From Branchiostoma belcheri (lineage: Eukaryota > Chordata > Leptocardii > Amphioxiformes > Branchiostomatidae), in the NCBI RefSeq assembly GCF_001625305.1, contig NW_017804020.1, forward strand, positions 2,521,896 to 2,585,895: a stretch of 64,000 bases of DNA, given 5' to 3'. Below the pieces are notes generated by a model, which searched no databases, was not told the origin of the DNA, and saw nothing but the letters and a program-made list of their open reading frames with translations. Shown in pieces: positions 1 through 11,146 of this stretch. The stretch's first letter is position 1. Each line of letters begins with the position of its first letter. A program made the translations under genes and the position numbers.

Positions 1-191
1 TTACAAAGTATAATTAGAACCATAAAACTAATGGTAGCTGTTGGCTTTGTTTACTATCGTCATTAATTATCATCACCCTACATACTCTCCAAGCAGAGGT
101 TTGTGCTTTTGCTTACTTTTTTACATGTTTTTTGCAGTTTTTTTATCAGGCTTTCTTTCATTTTTGTACTGGTGTCTTTTTTTATGCTTTA

Positions 192-522
192 GGCCACACC
201 AATTTAATTTTTTGGTTCTTCGATTTGCCTCTTCATTTTTTTCTGATTTAAAGGAAAAAAATTCTGAAATCAACTAAAAAATGCTCATATTTTCCCCCAA
301 CAGTTGAGGAAAGTCGTTTTCTTCCTAGTTGCTACAGCTTTTCCATCTATCAATGCAGTAGTTTAATTAAATGTTCAAAATTCAACTCCATGGCTCCTAT
401 CATTGCATTTTGGGGCTATAGTAGGATGCCTAACCCTGTTTTTATTTTTTATTTTTTTCGCCCTGTCGCTCCATATCTTTTCTGGAAAAATCCGAGAACC
501 AACAAATTAGATTGGTGTGGCC
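192..522 (+). mobile_element. PIF/Harbinger-type MITE, copy A
   Basis: The ends are inverted repeats of about 29 bp. The left end begins GGCCACACCAATTTAATTTT and the right end finishes ATTGGTGTGGCC. Both are flanked by TTA (189-191 and 523-525). A three-base TTA/TAA target duplication is the known signature of PIF/Harbinger elements. Three more copies lie at about 4130-4362, 23442-23811 and 33631-34015. There is no transposase frame inside. Confidence 0.75.
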
Positions 523-1106
523 TTAGGTGGCAAATGGTAACTGCCTAGCAAACTGACACTGCCTGGTCAATTTGATATTACAAAAGGATCCACTTTCTAA
601 GAATAGATTACATTCTACCCATGTTGAAAGTATGAGGACACCGTATTAATACATGGCCGTCCTTGACTCGTTTTTTAAATCTTAATGTGGAAGAATGAAT
701 GTAGTAAGCCCTGAGCCATCTATCTGTCTGTGTGTCAACTGCATCCCAGTAAAACTGACACAACCACAGCATCTGTTTTTCCTTGATAAGCGTGTTCGCT
801 GGCGTGGGAAACTGGGGCAGTGGAATGTCCGACACCCTGAAACCTCTGGCCACCTAGCTGGATAATTACACAGCATGCAGGGCCTGGCTAAATTTTCTTA
901 CACAATTTACAATTACATAATTGGTACCTATACCTCGATCAATCAGTCACACCTTGGGGAGCAGAATTGGTTTTATTTGTTGTCAGTCTTTCCTTTGTAT
1001 TCCACGCTTCCTAGAAATGTTTTACTTCCTTTTAGTTTTAACTTATCCTAACTTAAACCATAGAACTAAAAGGTATATTATATATCATAGGTCAGTTCCT
1101 CAGTAT

Positions 1107-1325
1107 CCTCTACCAGGCTTCAGAAGTGGCTGGAAAGAGTAAAAATTGTCCAAATAGACAAGTAACATGTCAGTAGAGTTGGTCTGCAAGAGGAGTACAG
1201 TTTGGCAGTCAACTGTACTTCTTGGCTTTAGCAACTCCCCTGAAATGTTATCTTGTCTATTTGGAGAATTGGACAACCTCTACCCTTTCTAGCTTTTTTC
1301 AGCTACTTCTGATGCCTGGTAGAGG
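1107..1325. repeat. Foldback (full-length inverted repeat) element
   Basis: The left half starts CCTCTACCAGGCTTCAGAAG and is matched by the reverse complement of the right half, which ends GATGCCTGGTAGAGG. The symmetry centre is near 1209, where GTACAGTT faces AACTGTAC. The two halves are imperfect, with several indels. A half-copy (left arm plus hinge) recurs at about 25827-25935. It looks like a MITE or foldback element, superfamily unknown. Confidence 0.7.
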
Positions 1326-2237
1326 CTCTATATTATCAGAACTACTATCATACATAGTTCCAAAAATACAGACAGATCAATCGATGAAACGTTTCTGCTT
1401 ACGGATTGCCTTCTGGCCTCCCCTGTGCTCTAAAAGGTTTCGCCTCCAGTGTTCAGGCATTGTTAATATGATCACCTCGTCCAATAATTGGAGCTAAGCG
1501 ATCCAGTTTAGTAATTGTCTGAGACAGCGGGGGCACACATCACATAACTGTGGCTTGTCATGCTCCAATTTTGTTGCTATGAAAAGCTGTCTGCTTTGTT
1601 TCGATACCGGAGGTGAAGTGACATCCCCTAAGGCAGTCCTGTCAAACCCGGTTATTTATCGGGCTAGTGTAAAGCGAATGTCACATCGCATATAAGTCAA
1701 ACCGCAGATTGCCGTGTCCCAAAAGCGGTTACGACATTTAACGCCAGGTTTACGGCACTGTGAGCCGTTTTATTGCCATCAAGAACTTTTACGATCGCCA
1801 TCAGCGAAACCCGAGGGATCAAAACGGAAGGAACTAATTTTTGCGCATAAAATTTCAACTAGGTTTTATACATCATAAACAATTTTTCCGCACTTGTATG
1901 ATATATAGGTTTTAAGTGTTCCAATGTGGTTTGATACCTTTATGATATTTGAGGTAATAAAGATTTTACTGGATTTTGTGTAGAGAAAAAAACACACCTG
2001 TCCCAGAGGTTGAAGTTTGAATGTCAGTGAGCAAGACAGGGAATTAACATTATTTTATACCTGAATCGCTAAGGTGAAACTCATCTGACCTAGACAAAGA
2101 ATATTACATGCCGTTGTAATTACATATATATGTAAATCGATCCATATTTCTTACTGTGTTTTTGATATGATTTTTGATGATGCACCAAGCAGCCTTCTCA
2201 AAAAAATTTTGAGTAGGTGGCTGCTATGAAAAAGTGC

Positions 2238-2356
2238 AGGCGAGCCACGAAGTGGCTCGAAGCGAGCCGCGCAGCGGCTCGCGGGGGGAGGGTACGGGAG
2301 GGGGGTGGCCCCCCGTCCCGTTGGGGGGGTCCGGGGGGCCGTCCCCCGGAGGAAAT
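2238..2356. repeat. GC-rich hairpin block inside the transposon
   Basis: Two adjacent 19-nt palindromes with 8-bp arms and 3-nt loops lie at 2241-2259 (CGAGCCAC-gaa-GTGGCTCG) and 2263-2281 (CGAGCCGC-gca-GCGGCTCG). G/C runs that can also pair with each other follow (GGGGGGTGGCCCCCC and similar). Base composition is far above the surrounding AT-rich DNA. Confidence 0.75.
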
Positions 2357-2920
2357 CGTAAAAATTAGACCCCAAAACATCGTTTTTGGTACATTCTGAG
2401 CAGCTTTTATGGCAATCTTATTGCTCCAAAATTTACTGTTCGTGCACAAATAATTCCGGAAAAAATTTGTTTGCCACTCCGATCGTATTACGCGCGGTCC
2501 TTGCGCCCGGCTACAAAATGCAGAAAAATAAAGAAAGCATATTTAAATGTCAATTTGATCGAAAACATAATCATTGGGATCTGAAAAAATATCACAGGTT
2601 CGCTTTTTGGAAGTTTTGTTTTTGTTTTGACGGTTTAATTCTAGCGGGGGTGCGGTCCATAAAGCCGTATGGAAATTCACCCCCGCGTCCCGGTACACTG
2701 ACTTCCGGGTTCCTTGAACAAGAATATTACGAGAAAAAGGCCAAAAATCGGCGTAGAGAAATATATATCTTCCCGAAAATTCTTTTGATTATGCATTTCT
2801 TTAATAGGATGTTGCTAAGTAGTCGTAGAAAAAACGTAGAAAGCAGCGTAAATGTGTCTCTCTTCTGCACCGATGAAGAAAAATCTTCCCGCGCTGCCGG
2901 CTGCTGGCCACATCGCTTAT

Positions 2921-3006
2921 CCAATCAGAACGCAGGTCATGTGAGGTGAACCAATCAGAGCGTCGATCGCGCAGTGCTACTTACTTATTCATGACAAGAT
3001 GGCGCC
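2921..3006 (+). promoter_or_regulatory. Promoter-like cluster: two CCAAT boxes and a YY1-like site
   Basis: CCAATCAGA occurs at 2921-2929 and CCAATCAGA again at 2951-2959. AAGATGGCGCC (YY1-like, core AAGATGGC) follows at 2996-3006. This spacing is typical of a TATA-less core promoter. It sits inside the 2190-3746 transposon, so it may be the element's own promoter or captured host DNA. Function is inferred from motifs only. Confidence 0.4.
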
Positions 3007-3812
3007 TGAAAGCTCCTGTTTTTGTACAGCGATGCGGAGTGTGCGTTTTTTATTCCGGGGTTTTCTTAGTTTTGACGCTGATTTTTGACTCGCCGTGATT
3101 ACGCTACAAATGACACACTAGTGGAGACAACAGATGAGTGGTCATTTTACGATCGACAAGAACTTTTGATGAATGAAACAGCCGTGAAATCTCGCTGATG
3201 GCGATTTGTTTTTGAAAATTTGTCTTGTGTTTCTAAACTTTGTATGAAAGATATGAACACGCTTCTGTACATGTCTTGATATTTTTTGACGTGATTTGTA
3301 CTAGTTATTGGAAGCAGGAATGTTACTAGCGCCGGGAGAAGTTGGGAAGGTAGCGGCTTGATAAATTTTCGTGAGCAACGAGTTTAGGAAGCAAGTTCCG
3401 CCTAGCTCGAGCGATACAGCTCCGCGGATATACAACTCGAGCCCCTCGAACAAGACCCTCCCCCCGTAAAGTTTCGGCCGCTCTGGCCGCGGGCCGCTCG
3501 TAGAAGCAAACGCTGACTCGTGCACTAGAAATCTGCACAGGAGGCTAAGAAAGAAGCAGTTTTTAGGTACAGAAAGCTAGCAGAAAATTGTCTGAAGTTC
3601 GTCAGAAGAAATGAGCCGGTGGAGTTTGTGAGAAAATGTAACGGAGACTACAGTGTTTTTTCTGAAAATTTACACGAAAGTAGCCGGCGCAAAAATTTGA
3701 GTAGGCGGCGATTTTCGCCGGTAGCCGGCTTGTTTTGAGAAGGCTGCCAAGGGGACATGTGACCTTCATGGCATAGTATTTCAGGAGCAAATTCCATGGG
3801 AACTGCAAAGAA

Positions 3813-3935
3813 TTAGGCCTAGGAAAAAAAATGTTGTGTTTCCTGTTTCCCGACCGACCCAAGAAAAAACTACCGACCCTAGCTTTTTTTGTATAGACCC
3901 CTGCAAGGGACATAAATTTCTTGAGCTGGTCGACC
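3813..3935 (+). repeat. Dispersed repeat with AGGCCTAGGAAAAAAA motif
   Basis: The motif TTGTGTTTCCTGTTTCCC follows AGGCCTAGGAAAA. The same sequence recurs at 13273-13400, and in reverse orientation at about 8965-9040, 13606-13676 and 51695-51770. No coding content is seen. Confidence 0.6.
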
Positions 3936-4129
3936 TTTTATAGCTCCATGATGTGTTATCAGCCTAATGATGTGTTATCAGCCTAATAAATCAAATCAAA
4001 TCAAATCGACACCTGAGTGATGAAATGTTGTACAATCAGTTTTCCAACATTGACATTGAAAAAATAAGTGTCTGCATGCAAGTTTTACTTTGTGAAATTG
4101 TATAGTATAAGCAAGGAGCTTAACAGCTT

Positions 4130-4362
4130 TGCCCTTAACAGTTGAAAACAGTCCTTCTCATCCTAGTTGTTACAGTTATTCCATCTTTCAATCCAGTGGT
4201 ATCATTAAAAGTTCAAAATTCATTGTTTAAATTTTGAACCAGCCTGGTGTGTTGACTCCATGGCACCTATCGTACCATTTTGTGCCTTGATAGGATGCCT
4301 AGGCTTGTTTTTTTTTTTGCCCGCCCGCTCCATTTTTTTCTAGAAATTAAATTGGTGTGGCC
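4130..4362 (+). mobile_element. PIF/Harbinger-type MITE, copy B (left end missing)
   Basis: The internal part matches copy A (AACAGTTGAAAACAGTCCTT and onwards). The right end is AAATTAAATTGGTGTGGCC followed by TTA (4363-4365). The left terminal repeat is absent. Confidence 0.6.
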
Positions 4363-4679
4363 TTAGAGGCATAGAAAACTGTGATTTCCATGTCAGCTGA
4401 GGCAGGATTACAGGAGACATGTATCTTGTGGATACCCTGACATTTCACGGCCAAGGTCAGAAAATGGATTTGCCGGGCTTGACCGAGGCAATTAAACGGC
4501 AGCACCCCTGGTGTCTGCTCTGCTTCCCAGGACAGTTATCTGCCGAGAATGTATATTTGTGCTGGGAGTGGGAGAACCTATAATCTAGTACCTGAAGCGG
4601 CGCTCATTGCATTTGAATTATAGGGGTCGAAATGCATGTACATTTTTGGCTCAACTTGTGTATATACTAGTGGGTAAAA

Positions 4680-4945
4680 CAGTGTTCTATCAAGCCTGAA
4701 TTTTTTTCTGTCTTAATGTTGTTTGACGTAACATTCCTAGGGGGTCCGGAGGTATGCTCCCTTGGGAAAATTTTTAAATCTTGACCCTTCAAAATACTAT
4801 TACCTGCATTTATAGAGGCAAAATTTGCTGGCATATGTAGTAGTAGAGCTAAGCTTAGTTCAATGACATCTCATTTTGTATCTTTTCACATCAAGTTTTG
4901 TCTGTCAAAGATAATGGATTGGGCAAAGTCATACTTTTATGTGTA
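4680..4945 (+). mobile_element. MITE of the CAGTGTTCTAGCC family, truncated copy
   Basis: It starts CAGTGTTCTATC and contains the family's internal markers (CCTAGGGGGTCCGGAGG, TTTTTAAATCTTGACCC, CTGTCAAAGAT). The right terminal repeat is not clear. Better-ended copies lie at 21000-21330, 37916-38241 and 60638-60943. Confidence 0.5.
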
Positions 4946-5735
4946 TAGGAATCAAAATCTAACCTACTTATAGACTTCATGCGTTAATAATCATGATGAG
5001 AAAACTTGCAGGTTGCAGTATGTATTGGCTCTGTTTCAACTTTCATGGGTAAATCTCATCTGATATGCCACCTGTAGTTCTGTTAGCTTTTGCCAGGTGG
5101 CCGACCTGCTTATCAGAATGCCACAGGGATATCATAGGTGTGTAATCTAGTGATCTTAATTGCACTGTGAGATTCTCTCACTAGATGATACTTGGTTGCC
5201 GTTGTTTTTTTTCCTATTACTGATTCTTCTTCAGTAGAAACAAATTCCATCCGAGATAAACACAGTTTATGCTTAGCAGATATTTTAGTTCTAGGTAACC
5301 ACTAGTATCACAGACCAATATGAACATATTCTTGGCTTAGACTACTTGAAGCTACTGTTAACTTTTGTAAATTGTACAAAAACTTGCCAAATCAGATTAT
5401 TAGGAGAGATGGCATACAGTACTGTACTTCATCACACACAGAAATAATTTCAAGCAGCCCTCCAATTTTTGTTGTAATACTTCTAATTTACCACCACATC
5501 CCCATGTAAACTGCTGGAACCCCGCCATAACTGTGACAAACGACCTGTCAAAGTCGAAGAGTTGGGATAAATTGATTAGTCCCAATTACCATATAGACTG
5601 CAGCGTTCTGAGCTACCTGCTGCAACTGTTAAGAGTTTGAAAACCAATCGTTTAAAATTCCGAGTGACTATATATGAGACAGAAGGCTTGATATATTCCA
5701 ATTTTCTACTAGAAAGGTACATTGTAACAACGCAA

Positions 5736-5895
5736 ATGCATAATGTCTACCTTCGCATACGTACAGTCTTACTCAAACACATTCATATATATGGTCAGAC
5801 AGGAGTCTAAATCCTTCCTGCTGTAAAATTGCAACATGATGTAACCCAACAGTAGTTACCATGGTTACAGACGGCTGGTTCAGGTCATTGACCTT
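5736..5895 (+). mobile_element. IR1-bearing MITE, copy 1
   Basis: This is a member of the roughly 200-bp family marked by CACATTCATATATATGG, GGAGTCTAAATCC, TGATGTAACCCAACA and the palindrome AGGTCATTGACCT (5882-5894). Complete copies begin ATGTTTACCTTCG and end CCTTCGGTAAACAT, an imperfect terminal inverted repeat. This copy lacks the right end. Confidence 0.65.
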
Positions 5896-6639
5896 ATACC
5901 AATGGTTTAGAATTCTGAGTGACTACATAACTATAAGAGACAGAAGGCTTGAACAGGCAAACACTCAACAATTTTGTTTTTCAAATAACAGTACTTGAAT
6001 TTTGGTATAATGCCAATGAGTTGCATTTTGCAGACATATACATTGTAGTGCTAAATGCACACTATGATTTTATGAAGGCATTAGATTTCTTGCCAGAACA
6101 TTCAGCTATGAGGTGTACTTTTACAGGAGACGGGTATATGTTTACAGTTGGATTTACGATGGCAGTGACAGCATTGGCAATCCGTTAAACCTTTTGCCAC
6201 ACTTTGTAAAGTCATCCCCCTGTGCTATGAAATACAGTGCCAGAGCCTTGGTATTTGGGAAGTGTTTGAAGCATGCGTACACAAATCCATCAGTACAGAA
6301 CAGGTGGTTGCTGGTATCAGTATGGTTCCTGTAATATCCTGTCAATCCTCCACAACAAATCTGATTTTATGGTCCTGCAAAACCTTTCCATGTATCCAAG
6401 CAACAAAGTAACATAAAACTGCTTCAACCAAGTTGTTACAGAGGCCCATAGTAAGGAAAGTGATCTCGATCCAGTTTTAGCTACTCTTTCACTGGTCGTG
6501 ATAGGGAAGACAGATGTTATGTACAGTATCTACAGGTTCATTGTACCAGGGAAATTCCCCTAGCAGTTTTTGACAAGAACTATGGACTCCAATTTAACAT
6601 CCGTCCTAAAGACTGCGACCATTTCCAGTAATGTGCATG

Positions 6640-7130
6640 TTGGGTGAGCGACAACAATTGGGACTCGAACTCCCAACCTCTTGGTCCATGATCAGTAGAC
6701 ATAGTAGATTGCTGAGATGGACCCCTTGTTTCTGTGTGGTTCGTATGAAAGTCAGGAGTTGGAAAAGTTGGAGTAACGACTGCAACCCTTCCCAGTAGCT
6801 TTGCATGTTGGAGATCCACCAAAAGACAACAATTGGGATTCAAACTCCCAACCTCTGGTCAAGAATCAGTTGAGTAGATTGCTGAGATGAAGCCCTGGTT
6901 TCTGAGCGATTCGTATGAAACTTGGGATTCGGAAAAGTTGGAGTAAGGACTACGACAACAATTGGGATTCAATTTCAAACTCCCAAACTCTGGTCCAGGA
7001 TATCAGTTAGATTGCTGAGATGGAACCTTGTTTCTGTGCGATTCGTACGAGACTCGGGAGTAGTTGGGGAAGTTGGAATAAGGACTGCAACAATAATTGG
7101 GATTCGTACTCCCAACCTCTAAATAGTAGA
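6640..7130. repeat. Degenerate tandem repeat ending at the candidate exon
   Basis: Diverged units begin TTGCTGAGATG at 6709, 6879 and 7012, and the exon-like unit begins at 7131 (spacings 170, 133, 119 bp). Each unit repeats the first 50-60 nt of the candidate exon that follows. Each is preceded by a segment like GGGATTCAAACTCCCAACC. The reverse strand of that segment forms a tRNA-like T-arm (TGGGA-GTTCGAG-TCCCA), so a tRNA-derived relic may be part of the unit. No A box was recognised. Confidence 0.65.
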
Positions 7131-7138
7131 TTGCTGAG

Positions 7139-7355
7139 ATGGAGCCCTTGTTTCTGTGTGACTCGTACGAGACGCGGGAGTTGGGAAAGTTGGAGTACTT
7201 GCGGCGGTCCCCGTCGCCCTGCGCACAGCTGATCCGCAGGAGGAGGCTGCGTAATTACCACCTGCACAGGTTTAACTCCGCAGGGCTCCCCTCCCGCGCA
7301 CACACCGTCTGCTTCTGGGAACTGGAGTACTTCCTGGAGATATACAACCATAGTG
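7139..7355 (+). CDS. Candidate alternative first coding exon (unrecognised, 72 codons)
   Basis: An ATG at 7139 opens 72 codons plus one base up to a consensus donor (G|GTGAGT at 7356). The segment is much richer in G/C at third codon positions than its AT-rich surroundings, as the certain exons are. The predicted peptide starts MEPLFLCDSYETRELGKLEY and is Arg-rich in the middle (IRRRRLRN). It matches no domain I know. The phase-1 donor would join in frame to the exon at 13797, giving a GuK-containing protein without PDZ0. Against this, both ends of the segment are part of local tandem repeats, and no promoter is visible. It could instead be a repeat-derived or pseudo-exon. Confidence 0.3.
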
Positions 7356-7475
7356 GTGAGTGGTTCTTTTCCTGGAAATATACCATCACAGGGGTGAGTG
7401 GTTAGTTCCTGGAAATACACCATCAGTGGTTAGCTCTTCCTGGAGACAAACCATCCCAGGGGTGAGTGGTTCGAA
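7320..7475 (+). repeat. Short tandem repeat starting at the candidate exon's 3' end
   Basis: About four diverged units of the form TTCCTGGARATAYACCATC..GGTGAGTGG. The first unit is the last 35 nt of the candidate exon plus its donor. Later units therefore repeat the donor-like GGTGAGTGG near 7393 and 7461. Confidence 0.6.
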
Positions 7476-7649
7476 TAGGATTTGGCGTATTTCTGACATG
7501 TGTTTAGGTGTTTTTATCTTACTGGGCTTTTTGAAAGGGTATGTTTTCCTACACCTGACCAAGTTATGGTAAATGCTTGGCAAAAGGATATAGCCTGGCC
7601 AATTTGATGATAATACATGTATTGTCTTTGCAGCCACCAAAAGATCTGC

Positions 7650-7942
7650 TTGGACAATTTTTAAACATCATAATATTATCGAGCGCCGAAGGGAAATCTG
7701 GGGTATGCTGCTGTTGGAATATTTTGAAATCTTTACCCTCTGAAATGCTGTTTACTGCATTTTGAGTGGTAAAATTTTGCTGAAGCCGAAACTAAGCTTA
7801 GTTGTTAAGACATCTCTTTCCCTATCTTTGCGTGACAACTTTTGTCAGTCAAAGATGACAGATTGAGCGAAATTTTTGTGTGTCAAGAGCAGCAAAATTC
7901 CGTCAAATGATGGAATTTAAAGATGGAGCCTGGCTGGAACAC
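7650..7942 (+). mobile_element. MITE of the CAGTGTTCTAGCC family, diverged copy
   Basis: It has the family's internal markers (TTTTGAAATCTTTACCC, CTGCATTTTGAGTGG, CAGTCAAAGATGACAGATTG) and the right terminal repeat GGCTGGAACACTGG (7930-7943). The left end is degraded. Confidence 0.5.
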
Positions 7943-8297
7943 TGGTTCTGCCTGATTATTATCAATCAGAGGACATCCTGGATACACAGAGATTAGTTCT
8001 GCCTCCTTTTGTGCACAAAAGAAAACTTCCCAGTCACCCTTATTGGGCGCAGTTTGTTCCAAATAGATCCAATAACACGGCAACGCTCTTCCTGGTTACC
8101 AACTGTCGCACAGTGATAGCAGATTTGACGATTTCATAGGATTTCCTGATAGGCTATATAAACCAGCAGGAACGCTGATAAAGTTGTGTATGTAATATTG
8201 ACTGATAGTAATTTTCATTCCTTGGGATTACTGTATACCCCTGTAGAACTCCACATGCGATATGTGCTTCATAGTGAAGTAAGCAGTTCTGACATTT

Positions 8298-8505
8298 ATT
8301 ATGTTTACCGAAGGATTACATAAATGTTTTTACTCAGTTTTCTCTTCTTCTTCTCCAAACACTAACCTCTGACCAGGTCAATGACCTGAGCCAGACATCT
8401 GTCACCATGGTAACTGGTATTGGGTTACATAATGTTGCAATCTTATGGTAGGAGGGATTTATACTCCCGTGTGACCATATATATGAATAATTAACAGACC
8501 ATGTT
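8298..8505 (-). mobile_element. IR1-bearing MITE, copy 2 (reverse)
   Basis: It begins ATGTTTACCGAAGGATT and contains AGGTCAATGACCT (8375-8387), GTCACCATGGTAACTGG, GGGTTACATAATGTTGCA and GGAGGGATTTATACTCC. These are the reverse of the family markers. Confidence 0.7.
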
Positions 8506-8627
8506 ACCTTTCTATTCTAGTTACGTGTAGAACTTCATAGTAGTACACGCATCAGTTCAGTGCATGTACGTGTTATCTCCAGTAATTTGATTATCTAGAT
8601 TTAGATGGTCAGGCTGACCAGAAAACT

Positions 8628-8865
8628 TGATCCGATTTACATGCGGGCAACAACCCTACGGTTGTTGCCCTCATGGAAACTGTGTTCGCATGCGAGCGTG
8701 CAAAATTGCGTCCGTCAAATTTTTCTGCCTGTAAATCGTCCAGCTTTGACGCAAGTCAAGAATGCACGTTTAAATCGTACGTTCTCTCAAGGGCTGGCGT
8801 ACGATCTGAATGTTCGTGTACACTCTTGACTTGCATGCATCAAAGCAGGCCAATTTACACACTAG
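8628..8865. repeat. Dispersed GTACG-rich palindromic repeat, copy 1
   Basis: This family is built from motifs such as GTAAATCGGCCTGCTTTGAC, GACGCAAGTCAAG and GTACG. An internal palindrome GGGCAACAACCCTACGGTTG..CCC sits near 8646-8671. Related copies lie at 16960-17350 (duplicated), 42770-42815, 43595-43890 and 54360-54605. Confidence 0.5.
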
Positions 8866-9626
8866 AAAAATACCAGTGTACTAATACATTTTTATATTAT
8901 TACATATGTATAACTATAACTGTATTTGTCAGAACACTTTGGCTAATATGTAAAAAAAAAAAATTAAAAAGAAGTGAATCCCTACCTGCCAACCCAAATT
9001 TTTTCCAAAGTGTAATAGGAAACACAACAAGACACAGTTTTGTTGAATGCCAATGGAGAAAAACTGTTGTCCCAACATGTTTTCCTGTCCAGCATCTTCT
9101 GAATTACACCCCAACAGTGGCCTTTACCGGCCAAACAGAATAAAACACGACCACCAGTCCCTTTTCATTACCCTCAGCACAGGCCGGGGGATACCCAGCC
9201 ATTGGAAATCAATGCTTTTCCATCTGAGAAAGATAAAACTCTGCTTCCTATTAACTAGTGAAGTGGCTGAGCAGATGGAATTAAGCCCAACAAGGTGGCT
9301 AGAAGACATGCAGGTAATCTTCTTAGCATAACAGGCTGTCAGGAAGAACTAATTATATTTTACGGCGCTGATCAGGGTCAGACATCTTGTACGACTTTGT
9401 CACTTCGTTACCCGCGTGAAGAATGCAAGTTTTAATTGAATTTTCTGATCTATTTGGTACCCTCTTAAGTCTGACTTTTCATCATAGATATTACAGTTTT
9501 CTTTCAGACTTATTATTATCATACAATGCATTGCTGACTTTGCAACATCACTCTTATATGTAATTACAGTATTTCATTTCATTAATTACAGGATCTTCCT
9601 ATAAATGTAAAGACTTAATGAGATGG

Positions 9627-10083
9627 CAGGGCTCGAAATTAACATTGTCCCAGTGTCAAATGACACTAAATTTTCAGCTTGGGACAATTCAAATTACGTT
9701 TCGGGACAATTTTGGGGCAATTGGAAAATTCTAAGACCATCCACGTCATTTGGGAACGCGATCCATCCATTCTGCTGCAGACTGCTGGCAGCCTATAAAT
9801 ATATAATACTCTGACAAACATTTAAATTTGACCAATCAGGGATTCCAAATATCAGGGACGGTGCCATGCCCATGATATTATCATGTATTTCCCTACATTT
9901 ACTAATTAAGTGGACTTCAAGTTGTACAAATTCAGTTGTTGTTTTCTTATTTTTGTCATCAACTTATTTCTTGAAAAGCAGGCTGGGACAGTCCATCTTC
10001 AGTTCGGGACAATTGAAATCTATGTTCGGGACAATTCTGGGACAATAGTGAAAAAAGTTAATTTCGAGGCCTGGATGGATGCA
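9627..10083. mobile_element. DNA element with CAGGGCTCGAAATTAA ends
   Basis: The left end is CAGGGCTCGAAATTAA and the right end TTAATTTCGAGGCCTG, an inverted pair with one mismatch. GATGG flanks both sides directly. The GGGACAATT motif is iterated inside (9683, 9708, 10005, 10027). There is no transposase. Relatives lie at 15261-16483 and 30543-33319; the latter has a 10-bp TSD. Confidence 0.65.
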
Positions 10084-11146
10084 GATAATCATAATGGCTA
10101 TATGAAAAGGATTGTATAAATGTATTACAAAGTATATATACAAAGTAGGGCTGGAAATACCACCTGCATATGCAGGTTAGTGCAGGTAAAATTTGAGCTT
10201 TGTAGATATTTCTGTCTACCTGCATCTAATCTGTACCTGTCCATGTGTATTTGGGTTACATAAAAATGTAGGACAGGTGTATGATTGTGTATTTTTATTA
10301 GCTACATTGACTGGTCACTGTCGTGAAAAAAATTAGTGGCAATGGTTTCTGATAAGTTTTAGTATGATCCCTACTTCTTAAATTCTGAGTGGTGCAGGTA
10401 AAATTTGTCTGGTGCACTAGTTTTCAGTGTTACCTGCATCAGTGCAAGTATGAAGATAAAAGTATTTCAAGCCCTGAAAATATACGCTAGTGTAGAACTC
10501 TTTCTAAGAGATGAGGTCTTTCTAAGAGGTCCAGTAATGATAAAACACACAGTGCAGGTATTGCTGATGAAGGCAAAGTCACCAGTCAATACCCAGGAAT
10601 GATTAAAGTTCTCACTAGCCTTGCCAACTCTGTCCCACTGAACTTCTCCCACAGGGTAAGACTAGTACTGTTTTATCGATCGCTTAGCCCGGAGAAGGCC
10701 AGCTATAAAGGAAAATACCATTTACTATCAGATACGCGTTATTGCAGATATTGATATTGATATTCATTTTCTTATGATATCCGCAGGCTAGAAACTTGTT
10801 CTGACTGTGCTGTAGTATTATGGTGTCAATTTCTCACTATGGTAGATTCTTGTCACAATTCCATAATGTCAAATAAAGAAAACATTACAATATTTCTCTA
10901 TTGTGAATATTTAACACTTGTATTGTCGGTAAGGAAAATATATGCGGTATTACAAAAATGATACAGCGTATTGGGAGCAATAAAAGAACAATGGGATCTA
11001 AATTATGATCAATAATTTGTTGCACATTACATGTTTGAATCTATTTTTATGATAAAGCCAATAATAGATAGCTATAGGGATGTCACTTGTCTCGGGTGAG
11101 TTGTCTGATGTTTCCCCATTGCTCTAGATATTATCTCTGATACTGT

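Larger units (their letters stand above)
2190..3746. mobile_element. Non-autonomous DNA transposon, 1557 bp, 5-bp TSD
   Basis: Exact 14-bp terminal inverted repeats, CAGCCTTCTCAAAA at 2190-2203 and its reverse complement at 3733-3746, are flanked on both sides by CCAAG (2185-2189 and 3747-3751). The motif TTTGAGTAGG is repeated in direct orientation just inside both ends. The interior has a GC-rich hairpin block and a promoter-like segment, listed separately. The longest frame (2386-2949) resembles no transposase I recognise, so the element is probably non-autonomous. Superfamily not assigned. Confidence 0.7.

Noticed and set aside
2386-2949. 187-codon open frame inside the 2190-3746 transposon
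   Set aside because: No transposase motif, irregular composition, low-complexity stretches, and it starts in AT-rich repeat DNA. Probably a chance frame.
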